Shown: positions 12,899-13,524 of the stretch, piece by piece | Layout: each line of letters begins with the position of its first letter | Position numbering within the stretch: the first letter of the stretch is position 1 | Assembly (NCBI GenBank): GCA_046727755.1 | Contig: JBKPDG010000185.1 | Coordinates: 1 to 13,524 of the forward strand | DNA length: 13,524 bases | From: JALZAA01 sp046727755 | GTDB taxonomy: Bacteria; Actinomycetota; Acidimicrobiia; IMCC26256; JACDBD01 | Direction: 5' to 3' | Position numbers and translations under genes: made by a program | The notes under the pieces: model-generated | Databases searched by the model: none | The model's input: only the letters and a program-made list of their open reading frames with translations | Told to the model about the DNA's origin: nothing

Positions 12899-13094
12899 AG
12901 AGGCCCAAGCCGACGAACAGGTAGCGGTTCTCCGCCTCGCCGCCCGGCAGGAGCTGGAGGTAGTTGGCGACGATCACGAGGACACCGACGGCGAGCATGG
13001 TGAACATCGTCGCCGGCACCCACAGCTTGCTCGGCGGCGCCTTTTTCGCCGGCGGCGGGGTGTAACGAGAGCGCTTGCTCTTCGACCGGGGCAC
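12861..13094 (-). CDS. crgA: Cell division protein CrgA
   Basis: GTG 13094 gives 77 residues with the CrgA layout: a basic N-terminus (PRSKSKRSRYTPPPAKKAPP), a membrane helix at about 24-46, a short loop with QLLPGGEAENRY, and a second helix at about 57-74 ending STQLR. CrgA is an actinobacterial inner-membrane protein that interacts with FtsZ and peptidoglycan synthases and helps time septum formation. Identification rests on the motif pattern plus position next to pabA, which matches the conserved order near oriC. TACGCT lies 7 nt upstream of the start. The gene converges on and overlaps the MarR gene by 38 nt. Confidence 0.93.
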   Translation of the reverse strand: MPRSKSKRSRYTPPPAKKAPPSKLWVPATMFTMLAVGVLVIVANYLQLLPGGEAENRYLFVGLGLFTGGAILSTQLR

Positions 13095-13101
13095 GCGCGG
13101 G

Positions 13102-13132
13102 AGCGTACCGGGAATCCCGAGCGACTCGTCAG
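13102..13132 (-). promoter_or_regulatory. Candidate leaderless promoter of crgA
   Basis: On the minus strand CTGACG (13127-13132) is followed after 19 nt by TACGCT (13102-13107), then 7 nt to GTG 13094. The -35 hexamer, the spacer and the 7-nt gap are identical to those before the microprotein at 402. No Shine-Dalgarno sequence is seen. Confidence 0.5.
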
Positions 13133-13143
13133 GTACGCGCGGT

Positions 13144-13149
13144 TACGGT
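13144..13149 (+). promoter_or_regulatory. Candidate leaderless -10 element of pabA
   Basis: TACGGT lies 7 nt before GTG 13157. This spacing favours 13157 over the in-frame GTG 13148 as the start. The divergent crgA promoter occupies the adjacent bases, so the two promoters are packed back to back in a gap of about 60 nt. Confidence 0.4.
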
Positions 13150-13156
13150 GACCAAC

Positions 13157-13524
13157 GTGACGCGCCCACGCGTGGTGGTGATCGACAACTACGACTCGTT
13201 CGTCTACAACCTCGTCCAGTACCTGGGGGAGTTGGACGCGGAGCCGGTTGTGCACCGCCACGACCAGGTGACGCTCGAGGAGCTCGAGGCACTGGCCCCG
13301 GACGCGATGCTGGTGTCGCCGGGTCCGGGTCGTCCCGAGGACGCCGGCGTGTCGAACGACGCCATCCGGGCGTTCGGCGAGCGCGGCGTTCCGGTGCTCG
13401 GCGTGTGCCTCGGGCACCAGTGCATCGGGCAGCTCTACGGCGGCGAGGTCGTGCGGGCACCCCGCGTGATGCACGGGAAGACGTCGACGATCTCACACGA
13501 CGGCGCCGGTGTGTTCGCCGGGCT
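13157..13524 (+). CDS. pabA: Anthranilate/aminodeoxychorismate synthase glutamine amidotransferase (partial)
   Basis: The reading frame runs off the right edge; about 122 residues are visible, roughly the first two thirds of the usual 190-200. The class I amidotransferase pattern is clear: VVVIDNYDSFVYNLVQYL at the N-terminus, the oxyanion-loop VSPGPGRPEDAG, and the catalytic Cys84 within LGVCLGHQC. The later segment VVRAPRVMHGKTS is also typical. It hydrolyses glutamine to supply ammonia to a chorismate-using partner (PabB or TrpE) for folate or tryptophan synthesis; sequence alone cannot separate the two roles. The catalytic His and Glu of the triad lie beyond the window. Neighbouring crgA on the other strand matches the actinobacterial oriC-proximal order. 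GTG 13148 would add three residues. Confidence 0.93.
   Translation, partial: MTRPRVVVIDNYDSFVYNLVQYLGELDAEPVVHRHDQVTLEELEALAPDAMLVSPGPGRPEDAGVSNDAIRAFGERGVPVLGVCLGHQCIGQLYGGEVVRAPRVMHGKTSTISHDGAGVFAG

Noticed and set aside
13148..13156. pabA start at GTG 13148
   Set aside because: The TACGGT element overlaps this codon and sits 7 nt before GTG 13157, matching the layout at three other genes, so 13157 is preferred; the difference is only three residues.
1..13524. CRISPR array, insertion sequence, integrase or multi-gene defence system
   Set aside because: No regularly spaced direct repeats, transposase/integrase motifs or defence-family domains were seen. The PLD-like gene is of the lipase-like two-HKD type with damage, not an obvious defence nuclease.

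Overview
The window is high-GC bacterial DNA with mostly GTG/TTG/ATG-started genes. It looks like an actinobacterial chromosome close to the replication origin. The evidence is the gene order: a tRNA-Ile(GAT) cut by the left edge, a tRNA-Ala(TGC) at 3374-3447, crgA at 12861-13094 on the minus strand, and the start of a pabA/trpG amidotransferase at 13157 running off the right edge. In many Actinobacteria the order is gyrB-gyrA-tRNA-Ile-tRNA-Ala-...-crgA-...-trpG/pabA-pknB, so the gyrA side lies to the left and the pknB/pknA side to the right. High GC, CrgA and the absence of recognisable mycobacterial neighbours fit a deep-branching actinobacterium such as an Acidimicrobiia-like lineage. That placement is inference; nothing here fixes the taxon.

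Layout. 1-3373: tRNA-Ile, a hairpin, a short minus-strand hypothetical gene, a 45-residue membrane microprotein, a saccharopine-dehydrogenase-like oxidoreductase, a YtfJ/GerW-family glycine-rich protein and a damaged phospholipase D-like gene. These lie between two tRNA genes that are usually close neighbours. 3374-4297: tRNA-Ala, then a broken minus-strand DUF4239 (bestrophin-like) membrane protein. 4433-5520: a minus-strand PAP2-family membrane enzyme overlapping an 80-residue hypothetical gene by GTGA. 5678-8781: two plus-strand sensor histidine kinases overlapping by 4 bp, with near-duplicate kinase cores and unrelated input domains. 8857-11345: a divergent acyl-CoA module, with a hotdog thioesterase and 3-hydroxyacyl-CoA dehydrogenase (minus) facing a thiolase (plus). 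11530-12898: a zinc-ribbon membrane microprotein, an AT-rich dyad-bearing gap, a DUF3224 protein and a MarR-type regulator with a C-terminal cysteine cluster. 12861-end: crgA and pabA, divergently transcribed.

How the genes may work together. The thiolase, dehydrogenase and thioesterase handle acyl-CoA intermediates and share one intergenic control region containing a short palindrome. The two kinases probably feed the same or related response regulators, but none is encoded here. DUF3224 and MarR overlap and are probably co-transcribed. CrgA is a cell-division membrane protein, and pabA starts folate or tryptophan precursor synthesis.

I found no CRISPR array, transposase, integrase or recognisable defence system. 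The observations most worth checking are a repeated leaderless-promoter layout (TAC-N2-T, exactly 7 nt, start codon) at four genes, the two damaged genes flanking tRNA-Ala, the duplicated kinase pair with swapped sensors, and the dyad-rich AT-rich gap at 11782-11940.
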